This document shows positions 47,832 to 58,026 of a stretch of DNA of 64,000 nt, piece by piece. Under the pieces are notes generated by a model. The model saw nothing but the letters and a program-made list of their open reading frames with translations. It did no database searches and had not been told where the DNA came from. Position numbers and translations under genes: made by a program. Origin of the DNA: Neltuma alba. Its lineage: Eukaryota > Streptophyta > Magnoliopsida > Fabales > Fabaceae. Location of the stretch: positions 1 through 64,000 of the forward strand of contig NW_021634768.1 of assembly GCF_004799145.2 (NCBI RefSeq). The letters are read 5' to 3'. Numbering within the stretch: the stretch's first letter is position 1; the number at the start of each line of letters is the position of its first letter.

Positions 47832-49364
47832 ATGAGTTCCGATCAAACCAATGCCCCCGGAAACGGTGGAGTTCTTCAGATCCACCATGGTCGGAGGTTA
47901 CCGGACTTCCTGCAGAGCGTTAACCTCAAGTACGTCAAACTGGGTTATCACTATTTAATGACCCATCTTCTCACTCTCTGTATGATCCCTCTAATGTCCA
48001 TCGTCATAATTCAAGCTTCCCAAATGAACCCTGAAGAGATTCGCCATCTCTGGCTCCACTTACAGTACAATCTCGTCATCGTCATCACCTGCTCTGCGAT
48101 CCTCGTCTTCGGATCCACCTTCTACCTCTTGACCCGACCCAGATCCATTTACCTCCTCGACTATTCTTGCTACAAACCCCCCTCACACCTGCAAGTGAAA
48201 TACAAACAATTCATGGACCACTCGAAGCTGACGGGCGATTTCGACGATTCGTCTCTCGAATTCCAGCGAAAGATTTTGGAAAGATCTGGTCTTGGTGAAG
48301 AAACATACGTCCCTGAAGCTATGCATTACATCCCACCACGGCCATCGATGGCGGCTGCGAGAGAAGAAGCAGAGCAGGTGATGTTCGGAGCATTGGACAA
48401 CCTATTCGAGAACACCAAGGTCAAACCCAAAGACATAGGAGTCTTGGTCGTTAACTGTAGCCTGTTCAATCCCACACCTTCGCTTTCCGCCATGATCGTG
48501 AACAAGTACAAGTTAAGAGGTAACATCAAAAGCTTCAATTTGGGAGGTATGGGTTGTAGCGCAGGCGTCATAGCCATCGATCTCGCCAAAGACATGCTTC
48601 AAATTCACAGGAACACATACGCAATCGTGGTTAGCACAGAGAATATCACTCAAAATTGGTACTTTGGGAACAAGAAATCAATGTTAATCCCAAACTGCCT
48701 CTTTCGTGTTGGTGGGGCTGCCATTTTACTCTCAAACAAATCCTCAGATCGAAGAAAAGCCAAGTACAAGCTGCTTCAAACCGTGAGAACCCACAAAGGG
48801 GCAGACGATAAAGCTTTCAAATGTGTGTATCAGGAACAAGACGATGCAGGCAAAACAGGGGTTTCACTCTCAAAAGATCTAATGGCCATAGCAGGAGGAG
48901 CTTTAAAGACCAACATCACAACACTGGGGCCTCTGGTTCTTCCAATCAGCGAGCAGCTTCTGTTCTTCGCAACATTAATGGCGAAGAAGCTTTTGAACGC
49001 GAAGGTGAAGCCATATATACCAGATTTCAAGCTAGCCTTTGAGCATTTCTGTATTCACGCTGGTGGGAGGGCTGTGATTGATGAACTCGAGAAGAATCTT
49101 CAGCTTCTTCCCGTTCATGTGGAAGCATCAAGGATGACACTTCACAGATTTGGCAACACATCTTCGAGCTCAATCTGGTATGAGTTGGGATACATTGAAG
49201 CCAAAGGAAGGATGAAGAAAGGAGACAGAGTGTGGCAGATAGCGTTCGGGAGTGGGTTTAAGTGTAACAGTGCTGTTTGGCAGGCTCTGAGGAATGTGAA
49301 GGCTTCGCCAAACAGTCCCTGGGAGGACTGTATTCATAGGTATCCTCTTCAGGTTGTGACATAA
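47832..49364 (+). CDS. KCS9: 3-ketoacyl-CoA synthase, KCS9-type
   Basis: Condensing enzyme of the ER fatty-acid elongase: it joins malonyl-CoA to a long-chain acyl-CoA, releasing CO2, the rate-setting step for very-long-chain fatty acids of waxes, suberin and sphingolipids. One exon, 510 residues, full family length. Two N-terminal membrane helices lie at about 43-62 and 80-100, then the FAE1/CUT1-type thiolase fold. The catalytic Cys is in GGMGCSAG (C242), His in CIHAGGR (H409), Asn in RFGNTSSSS (N442). SLEFQRKILERSGLGEETY and SEQLLFFATL are family hallmarks. From memory it is closest to Arabidopsis KCS9 (LQVKY, FMDHSKL, LFENTK blocks), with KCS4 next; KCS9 makes C24 acyl chains from C22. 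The ATG at 47832 is chosen because LPDFLQSVNLKYVKLGYHY follows at the usual spacing. Confidence 0.96.
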   Translation: MSSDQTNAPGNGGVLQIHHGRRLPDFLQSVNLKYVKLGYHYLMTHLLTLCMIPLMSIVIIQASQMNPEEIRHLWLHLQYNLVIVITCSAILVFGSTFYLLTRPRSIYLLDYSCYKPPSHLQVKYKQFMDHSKLTGDFDDSSLEFQRKILERSGLGEETYVPEAMHYIPPRPSMAAAREEAEQVMFGALDNLFENTKVKPKDIGVLVVNCSLFNPTPSLSAMIVNKYKLRGNIKSFNLGGMGCSAGVIAIDLAKDMLQIHRNTYAIVVSTENITQNWYFGNKKSMLIPNCLFRVGGAAILLSNKSSDRRKAKYKLLQTVRTHKGADDKAFKCVYQEQDDAGKTGVSLSKDLMAIAGGALKTNITTLGPLVLPISEQLLFFATLMAKKLLNAKVKPYIPDFKLAFEHFCIHAGGRAVIDELEKNLQLLPVHVEASRMTLHRFGNTSSSSIWYELGYIEAKGRMKKGDRVWQIAFGSGFKCNSAVWQALRNVKASPNSPWEDCIHRYPLQVVT

Positions 49365-50885
49365 CTAAGCCTCGTTTTGTCTTCTGAATTCTGACAAACA
49401 TATGTATTACATGTCATACTCATTCGTAGTAAGTAATACATAGTGAAGTGTTTTGGAAACATGTTATGCTTAATTTGGTTCTGTTCATTTTGTTGGGAGA
49501 TTTGCATGTTTCTGCAAACAGAGGGACAGAAATCCCTATTCATCAGGTCTGACAAAATGAGTCTGATCATTATACATCTTAAAGAAACAGAGAACTCGGC
49601 TTGAGAAATGCAGATGAATATGATGGCTATGACTTCGAATTAACTTTGGTAAAAGTGACTTTTATCCCAAAGTAAAATTGGATAAAGATTAATAATCGGT
49701 GGAGTATGATTTGTGACTGAATAGACTTTTATAATAACATTAGTTTGGTAGAAACTTGCTCTTATTGTTTGATGTGAAGTTGCAAAGAAGCACATGAAAA
49801 GGATAGAGATAAATAGAGAAAGCGTCAAAGTGCGTTTATTCCAAGATGTTCCCTTTGGTGCCGTTCTATATCATTCAGTGGTGTGGAGTACAAAGCACGT
49901 GGCCTGCTCTGTTGAACATTTGTCTCTGTAAGTTGCTTCAAAATAGCCTCTTTTGGAATGGGTCAAATTAATTTTACATCATGTCCTCTCCTAGTTGCTC
50001 CTTGTTTTTCTGGGGGTCAAGGAAAAGAGTTTCACAGTTCACACTACCCTCTCCTCTCTCATCTATAATTTATAATTTAAATAAATAAATCCCCATGTTG
50101 TGATATGTTGGACTTTCTTCATGAGAGGCCTTTTAGATAATCGTACTACGATCGAAGATGGTTAGGCCCATAAAACTAGGAGGGAATAAAGCATCTGAGT
50201 TGTCTTACACTTTCTGACCTTTTTGACAATTTTTTAGAGAGAATTACAAAAAAAAAAAAAAATACAAAGAATACTTGCTTACCTATGGGTCTTCTTTTAT
50301 AATTTTTTTTTTTTTAGATCTCGTTATAATTCTTCAATTTTTTTTTTTAAAACTAGCTAAGCTCGTAAAGTTTGGTAACTTTATAATTTATTTTTGAAAA
50401 AATAACACTTAGCATGCTTTTATTTTAAGACAATGGGTTTCTTTTTGCATTTTCTTCTTCTTCCCTTCCATTAATCGAACGCGCGACCTCTAAGGCAACT
50501 TCGAACATCGAACATCAAAGCTAAACCACAAGGCCCACGATTGCCGGTTCCTTTTTATGTTTTCTAATCAGATAATTTTATAATATTTTTCAGGTCAGCA
50601 TTTTTTTTAAAAATCATATGATGGGATTGACGCTATTAAGTTCGCTTAAGTAAAATAAACATTATTTAGACCAATTCACCGTCCTTCTGCGTATTTTTCA
50701 AAATATTGTCAAAAACAAATTTTCCAAATAAAGGTATGTTTCAAACACAATAAGTAAAAGGGATAAGAAATCACAATAAACTATGTAGGCTAAAAGCAAA
50801 ACACAATTAAGGTTCAGGGACCAGGAGCGGTATTTTTTTTTTCCTTTATTTTTTTTAGTATCATGGTTTGTGTAAAAAAATAATA
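49365..50885. other. 3' flank of KCS and spacer
   Basis: 3' untranslated region followed by AT-rich DNA with several poly-A/T runs. At 50455-50550 the minus strand resembles a degraded tRNA-derived SINE (a B-box-like gcgttcgattaa near 50475 and 'ttgtggtttagc' near 50530). No gene. Confidence 0.35.
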
Positions 50886-51157
50886 CTCCTCATGTTCTTA
50901 ATATATGACTCATTTAATTATTTTGATTAGATTAAGAAAATTAGATAAACTAGTTAATTATAAGAAATGTGACACGTTTTTTCCTAAAACACTATAATCA
51001 TCTTTCTTAATATTTCCTCTCCCTCTTCTACTTGATTATGGTTGATGGAGTATCCAGAGGGATAATTTAGAGAAAACCGATAAATATGATAAATGAGTCT
51101 TATACTTAGGACCAAAACCAACTCAATAATTGGGTGCTATATTAGGAACCGGAGGAG
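50886..51157. mobile_element. Mariner-type MITE, 272 bp
   Basis: Ends CTCCTCATGTTC / AACCGGAGGAG, TA at 50884-50885 and 51158-51159. Only a 12 bp gap separates it from the next copy. Confidence 0.82.
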
Positions 51158-51169
51158 TATTAATTAATA

Positions 51170-51440
51170 CTCCTCTAATCCTTAATATAAGACCTATTTA
51201 ACTAATTTGATTAACTCAAAAAAGTTAGGTAAATTAGTTAATTATAAAAAAAAATGACATATTTTTCTTAAAATGTCATAATTATCTTTTTTAATATCTT
51301 CCCTCTCTCACTTATTTGATTATAATTGAGGGGGTATTTATAGGGATAATTTAAAAAAATTGATAAATATGAGAAATAGGTCTTATATTTAAGAACAAAA
51401 TTAACTTAATAATTAAGTCTTATATTAAGGACTAGAAGAG
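51170..51440. mobile_element. Mariner-type MITE, 271 bp
   Basis: Ends CTCCTCTAATCC / GGACTAGAAGAG with TA flanks (51168-51169, 51441-51442); same orientation and subfamily as its neighbour, but more diverged. Confidence 0.78.
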
Positions 51441-51714
51441 TATATTGGATGATCAAAAAGTGAGTGAGGCAATAAAGGAGGGACTAAGAACTTTAAAACC
51501 ATATGGATACAATAATTACAACATTCCATTAGACGGGTTCGGTAACATGAATTGCACAAATAATAAACAGCTAATTAAAAAGTCCCATTCAATAATTTTA
51601 TTATTGAGGATCCTTCTCAATCTTCCTCTATCTTTTTTCAGTGACTCCATGCCACTTATTTACTCTACAATCACTATATAGATACAATTATTATACACGA
51701 TTGATTAATTAATA

Positions 51715-51977
51715 CTACTACTCTGGTCCTAATTATAAGAGTCAGTTGACTAATTTGAGGAGATTAATGAAATAAGTTGAGTTAGTTATCTATCCTAAAT
51801 AGATATTGTCTTTCTTAAAATATCCTTACTAATCAAATATATTAACTAGCACTATAATTATTAGAAGGATTATCTTAGAAAAAATTGAGTAAATATGAGA
51901 GACAAAGTGGATTGGGGTCTTATATTTAGAACCAAAATAAAAATCAAATAGGGTCTTATATTAAAGACCGGAGGTAG
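51715..51977. mobile_element. Mariner/Stowaway-type MITE, 263 bp
   Basis: Left end CTACTACTCTGGTCC, right end GACCGGAGGTAG, TA flanks (51713-51714, 51978-51979). Belongs to the 261 bp subfamily. Confidence 0.83.
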
Positions 51978-52301
51978 TATCATTGTTATTCTTAAACTCA
52001 GTGGTAGATTGTGATGTTCCTTTTGTTTATACTTCGCCCTTTGACGGAGCTGTAAAGGTCGTGATCAATACTTATTTAAATCAAAGGGTGTTTTTTGTTT
52101 TTTGTTTTTTAAAAAACGTGTGGAGTGCTTTCGGCCTATCCAATTTGGATCTCATAATTGAATAGCACCTATAACAATACTTTACAATAGCGGACTTTAT
52201 TATTGACGGATTCAATTTAATTCACTGGGCACGCTACGCACGGAGAGTTATTTAAGTTTTAACTATAATGGGAAAAAAGACAAAGCAAATTAAAGCTTAT
52301 T

Positions 52302-52573
52302 CCTTTCTGTTCTTAAATATATACTTTTTTAACTAATTTGATTTGATTAAGGAAGTTAGATAAATTAGTTAATTATAAGAAATATTACATGTTTTTTTGT
52401 AAAATACCATAATCATCCTTTTTAATATTTTTTCTCTCTCATTTACTTGATTATGGTTGAAGAAATATCTATAAAAATAATTTTAAAAAATTAATAAATA
52501 TAAAAAATAAATTTTATATTAAGGATTAAAATTAACTTAATAATTAAATTTTATATCAAAGATAATAGAAGTA
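52302..52573. mobile_element. Mariner-type MITE, strongly diverged
   Basis: The interior follows the 271 bp subfamily (aactaatttgatttgattaagg, aaaataccataatcatc) but the ends are worn (cctttctgttctt at the left, agataatagaag at the right). Confidence 0.6.
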
Positions 52574-52645
52574 TCACGTAATTTCACGTAGAAATGGTAC
52601 TCGTAGAAGATAAGTGATCGGCTAGTACGGTGCTATTTTCTTTTA

Positions 52646-53100
52646 GGAAAAATTACACTCAAGTCCAACAAAAGGTAATTAATTTCAAAAAGTCTCTAAA
52701 AATCCTGAAATGATTTCTAAGTCCCCAGGGACCTGTGTGTAATTAATTATAATTGTGAAGTTACTTATTTACCCACATTAATTTGAACCCAATATAATTC
52801 ATTTACAACATTAACGGTGGCTGTTGACAACCCGAGGAAAGGTAGTTAACAATCTCGGTGATGCTCCTGGCATCCTACAGACTGAGTTGTCAAGAGTACT
52901 GCCAAAGTTGTCAACCACCTCTTCTTGGGTTGTCAACAGACACTGTTGAGGTTGTAAATGAATTGCTGCAAAAATTAGTAAGGGTAAATAAATAATTTTA
53001 TAATTATAATTTATTACACACGGGTCTCTGAGAATTTCAAAATCATTTTGAGATTTTTATGGATTTTTTTAAAATTAATTATCTTACTCGAAAATTTCCC
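52646..53100. mobile_element. 455 bp foldback element
   Basis: The two halves are imperfect inverted copies: ggaaaaattac at the left against gaaaatttccc at the right, then cattttgaaa/tctcaaaatgat blocks, 'ttataattataaa', and a core where 'ggttgtcaaca' pairs with 'tgttgacaacc'. Target duplication is obscured by T-rich flanks. Mutator-like class is a guess. Confidence 0.6.
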
Positions 53101-53609
53101 TTTTTTTTAATACATACAGAGCGAAACATGAACCAAAGAACGGACTCTACTGTAAGAGATCCTCTCTCATGTAAGCAAAGCAGTGAGGGTGATTTGATGG
53201 TCTGGAGGCTGCAGTGCTAATTATTATCGCTTGATCTGATATATCAGTTTTTGTGTTTCTTCATCTCAGTTGTGAAAGGAGCACATGGCCACTTGCGTTG
53301 GGGTGCTGCGTTTAGGCTTCTAGTGAATGGCTGTATAGTAAAATGATTTGTGGTAAGTGGTAGCCACAAATTGTCTTGGCGCTTTCCCTTCGTACGGTCG
53401 CTCCTATCTTCTCTGCTGTGGCAAGTCTCGTGTTCAATTCAGAAAAAGACGCAATGCTAGTCTTGTTTGAAGGCATAATGATACTCTGAAGTCTGAACCA
53501 CCCACCGGAGACGGGCGAAAAAGATAAAGAAGAGGAAAACTAGCCACGAGCCTACGAGTAGGGTGGTCTGATATTTATTGAGTTGGAAGGGGACCTGCTT
53601 CAGCATTTG
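53101..53609. other. Intergenic, no gene seen
   Basis: Mixed composition; no frame or repeat recognised. Confidence 0.35.
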
Positions 53610-54229
53610 TAGCGACGTACAGGCGGTTATCAGATGGAACTAGGCATCATTTATACTCTGTACAAGGACAGCTTAGATTGGGCCCCGTAGTTTTTTTAAT
53701 CAACACATGCTACTCTTGTTTTTATTTCCGCTCTTATTTATAAATTTTAATTTTAAAAAAAGAGTCTATTTTGGTATTATCTTTTATTATATTTTTCTAA
53801 GTTTTTTTATTTATTATTTATTATATAGACATATTTAAAAATAAAAAAATATTCTTAACCTATTTATTTTTTTAATTAATTATTTATGAGGGCGTACAGA
53901 TCGTTATCGGATGTAGCTGGGCATCATTTATATTCCGTACAAGGACGGCTTAGATTGCGCCCCATAATTTTTTTAAATAATTTTAATGAACACGTGCTAT
54001 TCTAGTTTTTACTACTTCTTTTTGTTTTTGTTTATAAATTTTATTTTTTTTAAAAGTCTATTTTAGATGTTTTAATTTGAATTTGTCTTAACATTTAATG
54101 TAAGTTTTTTAATTTTGCTTTCAATTATTTTTTCTCTCTTTCTTGTAATACTATCTTTTATTACATTTCTCCACGTATTTTTTTTAATCATTTTTCTCAT
54201 TTATTATAAAGAGATATTTGGAAATAACA
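53610..54229. repeat. Diverged tandem duplication upstream of the hydrolase gene
   Basis: Copy 1 (about 53610-53842) and copy 2 (about 53889-54229) share gtacag.cggttatc.gatg, ggcatcatttata and gtacaaggac.gcttagatt, then T-rich tails. Copy 2 is longer by internal insertions. Confidence 0.75.
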
Positions 54230-54370
54230 GCAGAATGGGTCTTCCCCGTTATAAATCATCAAGTAGGATATCAATTACATGTTTTAAAGATTGTCCCTGT
54301 TCTTCGTTTATCCTTCACACGTAACCCAAAGCGAGCATCCTTCCTGTGAAAAGCCGTATCACAGGTCGAC

Positions 54371-57300
54371 ATGGTGAGTGTTATAGCGATGTACAGAGCT
54401 CTGCTACGCATGGTGATGAAGATGGTAGGGATGAGACCCAAAAGGTGGAAATCCACCAAGGAACGGTCATCACTTCTGGGTTCCTTCCCAACCCCAGAAC
54501 AAAAAGCTCGCCGTCGTTTTCCTTCACGGCTTCGCTGCCGACGGAATCCTGACGTGGCAATTCCAGGTTCTGGCACTGGCAAGAAAATACGCCCTGTACG
54601 TGCCAGATCTAGTGTTCTTCGGAGAGTCCACGACGGAGAGACCGGATCGGTCGGTGGAGTTTCAGGCGGAGTGCGTGGCGGAGGGGTTGAAGAGGCTCGG
54701 AGTAGAGAAGTGCTGTGTGGCAGGATTCAGTTATGGAGGGTTCGTGGGGTTCAAGATGGCTGAGATGTACAGTGACACGGTGGAGTCGCTGGTGGTGAGT
54801 GGATCGGTCCCCGAGCTGATGGAATCGTTCAGCGGTCCGGCGCTTGAGAGGCTCGGAGGTTTCTCAAGCTGGTCACAGCTTCTGCTTCCCAGTAGAGCAG
54901 ATGGAGTTAGATTGCTGTCGGATGTTGGCTTCTACAAACGCATTCCATGCCCTAGATTCTTGCTTCGAGACTTCTTAAAGGTATCACACGTGAATTATGA
55001 ATATATTTATATATATATATATATATAATTGTACTAATGATTATTAGATAGATAGTCACGTCATCAGCCAAGTACTCAATATCACTATCTTTTTTGGGTG
55101 AATTCCATGTCGTGAACTTCAGTTAAAAGAAGATTCATAAACTTTTATAGGAGTCCTTGTATTATTGGTACCGTTAGTTTAGGTTGACGTGGCACACATC
55201 TCTTCTCTTCTTTCTCCGCCTAATCTTCGCCGACACTACTGTTTTTCTCTCTCTCTCTCTCTCTTCCCGTTATCATCGTCTTCCTATCCTCCCCAACCGC
55301 ACCCCCACTGTCCTTCTTCTTCTTCCTCTCTCTCTCCTTCCTTTTTCTCTCTCTGCTACCTTCACTGCCAAGAGAAACTCTTCTCACCCTCCTTCTTCGG
55401 CCCCCCTTGGGTTCTCATTCTCTCTCCTTCCGTTCCCATACAAGGGTGTGGGGTCAGGGCTAAGATAGAAATTACTCCTCCGGTTCTTAATATAAGACCC
55501 ATTTAACTAATTTGATTAGATTAAGGAAGTTAAGTAAGTTGGTTAATTATAAGAAAAGTGACACATTTTTTCTAAAACACCATAATCATCTTTCTTAATA
55601 CCTCATCTCCCTCTTCTATTTGATTATGGTTGAGGGAGTATCCATAGGGGTAATTTAGAGAACATTGGTAAATATGAGAAATGGGTCTTATATTTAGGAC
55701 CAAAACCAACTTAATAATTGAGTCCTATATTAAGGACCGGAGGAGTATATATTATAAAGATGAGGTAGCTTGTTTGGAATACCGAGTGAAAACACTTATA
55801 ATCACGTTTCATGTAAAGCAAGATAAAACTCCTCTCACATAGTTACCTCGTATTTCATAAATCATGATTAAAAAGTTGTTTATAAGTTACTTCAAATGGG
55901 CTTTTAATCTTGCGGGCGCTACCTTGTGTTTTTTCTTTGAAAGAACAACTATCTTAGAGGTAGCATTTGCTCCATCCAATCGCTGCTTCTAATAAATATA
56001 TTTTTAATTGAAAGCGGTGGCATTTGTTTTATCCAAGTGCTACCTCTTGTTTTACTTTAAAAAAATACAACTAATCAAGCGGTAACGTTTGGTACTATAA
56101 ATGCTACAACTAAATTTTTTAAAAGTTAAATATATAATTCACAAATAATAGGTAGCGTTGGTTTTATTAAATGCTACTACATGAATGCTACTAAGGTCAT
56201 TTTCTGTAGTAGTGGGTGTGGCTGGAAAAGGCAGAAGACAACGATAATGGGGAGAGAGAGACAGGGCGCGGTGTCGCTTTAAAAAACAAATTCTTCCCAG
56301 ATAGTATAAGCACTTTTACAAAATATAATTTTTATGTTGCTTATTTATATTGATTAGATAAATAATCAAAGAAAGGCAGTGGTATTTTTTCAATTAATTT
56401 AAAGTTTGAAAGAATATTTACATCAGTTAATAAATAACCGATATAATAAAACTTTATGATGTCAATTATTATGAAAACTGACATAATATATATCTTAACT
56501 ATAAAGTGATCTGTAATAATAAAAATAGTATAACTCGGGGGTGTGGTGAGTGAGCGGTGGGGGCTCATCCTCCCTTAATCAAGTGTCGAGGGTTCAATCC
56601 TTGCCTTGGGCATGGAAAAGCTTTAAAACCCCGGGCCAACTGTCCCGCCCATCGAGGTGCCTACAAGCCAGCGAAGAGATTAGTCACCGGGTCCGCCGGT
56701 GGATACCCTGATGTTTCATCAAAAAAAAAATAGTATATTTAAAAAATAACTTTTTATGTTGGTTGCATGAGAAGAGACATGAAAAATTAACTTTTTATGC
56801 CGGTTACTTCTTTTAACCGACATAGAAATAGGTTAACCCAATGTTATATATTCCAGAGACTGTTTTTTTCCCCCCTTCCCCGGTGCCCTTGAGAAACTAT
56901 CTTAGCTTGTTTCTTGTATGTAGAATAAATCTCACTTCTAAGGCCAACTACTACTTCCGGTCCTAATTATAAGATTTTATTTATAGTCTACAAACGAGGT
57001 CTTATTATAAATAGGACCGGAGGTAGTACTTCACTATATATAAGTGGAGACGGGGGATGCCACTCCTAAATCTCTTAATGAAATCACAATACTGAAATAA
57101 ATTAAGATTGTACGTAGATGATTAACATAATGGTTTTCAAATTGTCACTTATTGATTATTATCTCCTAATAATATATTGATATTGTACAAATTATATGCA
57201 TGTATCATGAACATGTCCGTGAAAGTGGTCACTCTAGATTTTGAAAGAGAGAGTCAATTTACCTGTCTGTCTAGCAGGAAACCGTTTGTGTCAACCGAAA

Positions 57301-58026
57301 GAGGAAAGAGGAACTTTTGGTGGCACTTGTGAAGAATATAGATTCAGCAATCCCCAAGTATCCACAGGTAATTAGTTTCAATAATTAGCAGAAGAATTTG
57401 TGTTTAGCTTATATATATATATATATATATATATATTGATGTTGAGGAGCATGGATATATATAATAGAGAATACATCTGATATGGGGAGCAAAGGACAAG
57501 ATCTTCGGCTTGGAAGTTGCCAAAAACTTGAAAACGTACGTTCTTGTACTCCCATAATATATTCTACCTATAATCTCTAATATAAAACCTCTTTTAACTT
57601 TTATTTTGGTCCTAAATATAAAATTTTAATCCATTTTGTCTCTCATATTTACGTATTTTTTCTAATGTAGTCGTTTTAATAATAGTAGTTCTAGTCAATA
57701 AACTTGATTAGTGAGGATATTTTAGGAAAGACTACTTATTTATTACAAATAAATAATTTAACTTATTTTTTTAATTTACTCAAATTAGTTAACTAGCTTT
57801 TATATTTAGGACCGGAGGATATATATATATATTTATGTATGTATATCTGAAAATTTATTTATGTTGTTGATAATGAAGAAATATGGATGGTGGCAGGGAG
57901 ATAGGGGAGAAAGCGGAGGTGCACGTGATAGAGGAGGCGGGTCACCTGGTAATGTTGGAGCGTCCTTTTGTTTTCAGCTCACTCCTCTCCCACGTTGTTG
58001 CTTCTTCCCATCTTCAATGTTCCTAG
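54371..58026 (+). CDS. Alpha/beta hydrolase (four exons, two single-base deletions in exon 1)
   Basis: Exons 54371-54980, 57278-57367, 57468-57535 and 57897-58026 have GT/AG introns and matching phases. Exon 1 starts MVSVIAMYRALLRMVMKMVG; one base is missing near 54440 and another near 54473, after which the frame runs cleanly through VVFLHGFAADGILTWQFQVL, YVPDLVFFGES and the nucleophile elbow AGFSYGGF (Ser about 121). Exon 3 gives LIWGAKDKIFGLEVAK (acid residue) and exon 4 EEAGHLVMLERPF (His). With the two bases restored the protein has about 299 residues, normal for the plant soluble-hydrolase group (At4g36610/At2g18360, from memory). The substrate is unknown. The 2.3 kb first intron holds MITEs and a SINE. 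Exons 2-4 are open, so the deletions may be sequencing errors. Confidence 0.8.
55184..55470. repeat. CT-rich low-complexity tract in intron 1
   Basis: Includes (CT)n at 55247-55264 and Ser/Pro/Leu-rich chance frames on the plus strand. No domain recognisable. Confidence 0.6.
55475..55745. mobile_element. Mariner-type MITE, 271 bp, in hydrolase intron 1
   Basis: Ends CTCCTCCGGTTC / GGACCGGAGGAG with TA flanks (55473-55474, 55746-55747). The least worn copy of the 271 bp subfamily here. Confidence 0.9.
55766..55880. mobile_element. Fragment of the 32268/46868 Tourist-like MITE family
   Basis: Shares cttgtttggaatac and the interior 'acctcgtatttcataaatcatgatt' with the element at 46868; the right end is missing. 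Confidence 0.5.
56533..56725 (+). mobile_element. tRNA-derived SINE with 12 bp target duplication
   Basis: The head has an A-box-like gtggtgagtgagcgg and a B box (gggttcaatcc, about 56589-56599), then a GC-rich body and a poly(A) tail. AAAAATAGTATA occurs at 56521-56532 and 56726-56737. Inserted in hydrolase intron 1, sense to the gene. Confidence 0.8.
56951..57026. mobile_element. 76 bp mini-MITE, almost all terminal repeat
   Basis: CTACTTCCGGTCCTAATTAT faces ATAAATAGGACCGGAGGTAG with TA on both sides (56949-56950, 57027-57028); only about 20 bp of unpaired sequence lies between the arms. A deletion product of the 261 bp subfamily. Confidence 0.88.
57414..57436. repeat. (TA)n microsatellite in hydrolase intron 2
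   Basis: About 11 TA units, roughly 30 bp upstream of the exon 3 acceptor. Confidence 0.85.
57563..57828. mobile_element. Mariner-type MITE in hydrolase intron 3
   Basis: Left ctacctataatctctaatat, right aggaccggagga, then TA repeats. The interior matches the 261 bp subfamily in the 23988 orientation. Confidence 0.75.

Noticed and set aside
51445..51681. 78-codon frame starting MDDQKVSEAIKEGL
   Set aside because: No family recognised, lies among MITEs, and composition changes midway; too weak to call.
55184..55506. 94- and 105-codon Ser/Pro/Leu-rich frames
   Set aside because: Low-complexity CT-rich intron sequence; two overlapping frames of equal quality and no family match.
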